From NCBI GenBank assembly GCA_020025955.1, contig JAHHRF010000043.1:1-14399 (forward strand): a DNA stretch of 14,399 bases, written 5' to 3'. The notes beneath the pieces were generated by a model. That model did no database searches. It was given only the letters and a program-made list of their open reading frames with translations, and was not told the DNA's origin. Shown here piece after piece: positions 13,181-14,399 of this stretch (position 1 is its first letter; every line of letters begins with the position of its first letter). Both the position numbers and the translations under genes were made by a program. This DNA comes from Sutterella sp. (lineage in GTDB: Bacteria; Pseudomonadota; Gammaproteobacteria; Burkholderiales; Burkholderiaceae_F).

Positions 13181-13551
13181 ACACTAAAAAGACCTCCAAC
13201 ATTCGGGCGCCTTTCTCCTTTTGGCAACACAAAAACGCCTTTGTTAACTAGGCTGAGAATAATATGCGCGAGACGAATTGCGGTTGTCTTCCATCGCCTT
13301 TCACTTGAAAGGGAATCAAAGTGGCGCTTTCTCGCTGTCCGAATAGCCGTGCTGAGGTTGATCGCTTATGAATATCCCTGAGCCGAGTAGGGTTCCCGTT
13401 TTTTTGTCCCTTTCCTAGGATAGAAGCGTAGGACTTTCTGGCGTAATTTCAGGGACGTTCTCCCTGTGGCGCTTGAAAGAAGTGGAGGACGACAAAACAG
13501 ACATTTAAAAATTCATCGTCCTTAGATTGTGACACTTTCGAGGAGATATCA
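13181..13551. other. Gene-free region with several hairpins upstream of the passenger-like gene
   Basis: No gene is visible. GCGAGA (13268-13273) pairs with TCTCGC (13330-13335), enclosing the hairpin CCTTTC-ACTT-GAAAGG (13297-13312), whose stem can extend with TTC/GAA (13289-13291, 13313-13315). A seven-T run at 13399-13405 follows a weak GGG/CCC element. Downstream, CAGGGA-CGTTC-TCCCTG (13450-13466) is a perfect hairpin, and AGGACGA (13486-13492) pairs with TCGTCCT (13516-13522). AATAAT/TAATAT at 13258-13265 could be a -10. A leader or small RNA is possible but unproven. Confidence 0.35.
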
Positions 13552-14355
13552 ATGGCGGTTTCGACTCATCGAGCCTTTAAGAAGGCCCCTCTTGTCGTGT
13601 TGACACTCTTGAGCGTGGGGGCCATGGGGCTGCACGCCCAAGACCTGACCACACCCAATACGCAGTTGCTTGATCTGTTTAACCCTGATCCGGCTGATGC
13701 GCATCACTTTAAGCTCGATTAGTATGAACACATCGATCTGACGTCTAACCCAGGTTTGCCCTCACAACAGACTACGCCCCTTTATTTTGATGCGTCCCTT
13801 AAAGCGGATTTAAAGTCGACCGACGCTAAGGTCTACGACATTCAGGCGAAAAGTTTGAGCTTAAAAAATGAAAATCCCGCCGCTTCGCTCGTCATGGTGC
13901 ATTTGGGCTCTAAAAACGTCACCTTAAATGTGGGGAGTGATGCAGCCCCGATTGACGACATCAAACTGGAGTCCGTTGGGCTCACCGCGCATCCGGTGCT
14001 CGTTGGGGTGAATTGGTCGTCTGGTTCCACGATTAACTTCGTTGCCAAAAACTTCGAATTAAAGAGTGTCGACTACGACATGAAGACGGTTGATCTCATG
14101 AAGCATCACGACGTCTTGAGTTTTGCCGCACCCCAATCTGACCCCTCTGAAAATAATACGATTTCGATTGAAGCCAGCGACAAAATCGCTATCACGGGCG
14201 ATATTGGGAGCGGGTACAACCAAAATGGCACGACAGGGACGATCTTTTACGGCAATAACAACACCATCAACATCAATCAAAACGCCGCCAACAACCCGGT
14301 GGTGCAAATCACGGGCACGGTGAATACGGCCAACCATACGGTGAGTCTGAGATGA
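13552..14355 (+). pseudogene. Autotransporter-like secreted protein interrupted by an in-frame amber codon
   Basis: GAGGAG 6 nt before ATG 13552 begins a 56-codon frame with a signal peptide (VVLTLLSVGAMGLHAQD, cleavage near residue 29). TAG at 13720-13722 stops it. The same frame continues for 210 codons to TGA at 14353-14355. The distal part has short alternating hydrophobic/polar strands and Asn/Thr-rich turns (STINFVAKNFELKS, NTISIEASDKIAITGDIG, NNNTININQNA), like beta-helix passengers of autotransporters. No beta-barrel domain is seen before the TGA, so the gene is either short, further disrupted, or continues past the window in another frame (a frame starting at 14351 is open to the edge, which is not significant over 16 codons). 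No ribosome site supports a start at TTG 13756. The simplest reading is a nonsense mutation; stop-codon read-through or a sequencing error are alternatives. Confidence 0.6.
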
Positions 14356-14399
14356 GGGTCTGAAAAATGGACCTGTTAGTGAGCCATTCAAGGCAAAAT

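Noticed and set aside
13720..13722. Pyrrolysine or selenocysteine-type recoding of the TAG
   Set aside because: No supporting element or tRNA gene is visible in the window; a nonsense mutation is simpler. Kept only as an alternative.
13756..14355. Independent gene starting at TTG 13756
   Set aside because: No ribosome site, and the frame is continuous with the signal-peptide segment from 13552 except for the amber codon.
1..14399. CRISPR array, insertion sequence, prophage, defence or toxin-antitoxin system
   Set aside because: No regularly spaced repeats, transposase, integrase, phage or defence-type proteins were seen; all complete genes fit housekeeping or respiratory families.

Overview
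The window looks like chromosome of a Gram-negative betaproteobacterium, most likely a gut-type Sutterellaceae (Sutterella or a close relative). The basis is indirect: a small periplasmic tetraheme cytochrome c3, a DsbI-type oxidase, System I (Ccm) cytochrome c maturation genes, a FixJ-like regulator and an autotransporter-like passenger, with moderately high GC and TAA-dominated stops. No species call is possible from reading alone.

Layout. Positions 1-704 (minus) hold the N-terminal half of an AldB/ExaC-type aldehyde dehydrogenase. It diverges from a LuxR/FixJ-type regulator (1054-1743) across a 349-bp region packed with palindromes. A tetraheme cytochrome c (1937-2305, minus) diverges from an exported endonuclease I (2483-3382, plus). 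A 534-bp gap follows, ending in a structured leader, and then an NhaC-family transporter (3917-5458). Next come separately terminated single genes: dsbI (5603-6274), an AbgA-like M20 peptidase (6432-7787) and a double-parvulin periplasmic isomerase (8041-9558). Then comes a tight translationally coupled operon, ccmF-ccmH-ccmI (9639-13098). The window ends with a second long structured gap and a secreted autotransporter-like protein (13552-14355) interrupted by an in-frame amber codon.

How the genes fit together. Much of the window concerns the periplasm: disulfide formation (DsbI), proline isomerisation (double PpiC), covalent heme attachment (CcmF/H/I), and a tetraheme c-type cytochrome that depends on that machinery. 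The other ccm genes (A-E and G) are not here. No phage, IS element, CRISPR array, tRNA or rRNA was recognised.

Most interesting signals: (1) a candidate structured RNA at 3812-3892 upstream of the transporter. It has a two-part 14-bp closing stem enclosing two hairpins, plus a mutually exclusive alternative hairpin. (2) Two adjacent perfect palindromes of 16 and 18 bp at 813-848, within an array of three CCTC-N4/5-GAGG dyads. (3) A regulator whose receiver domain lacks the phospho-acceptor aspartate. (4) The amber-interrupted surface-protein gene.
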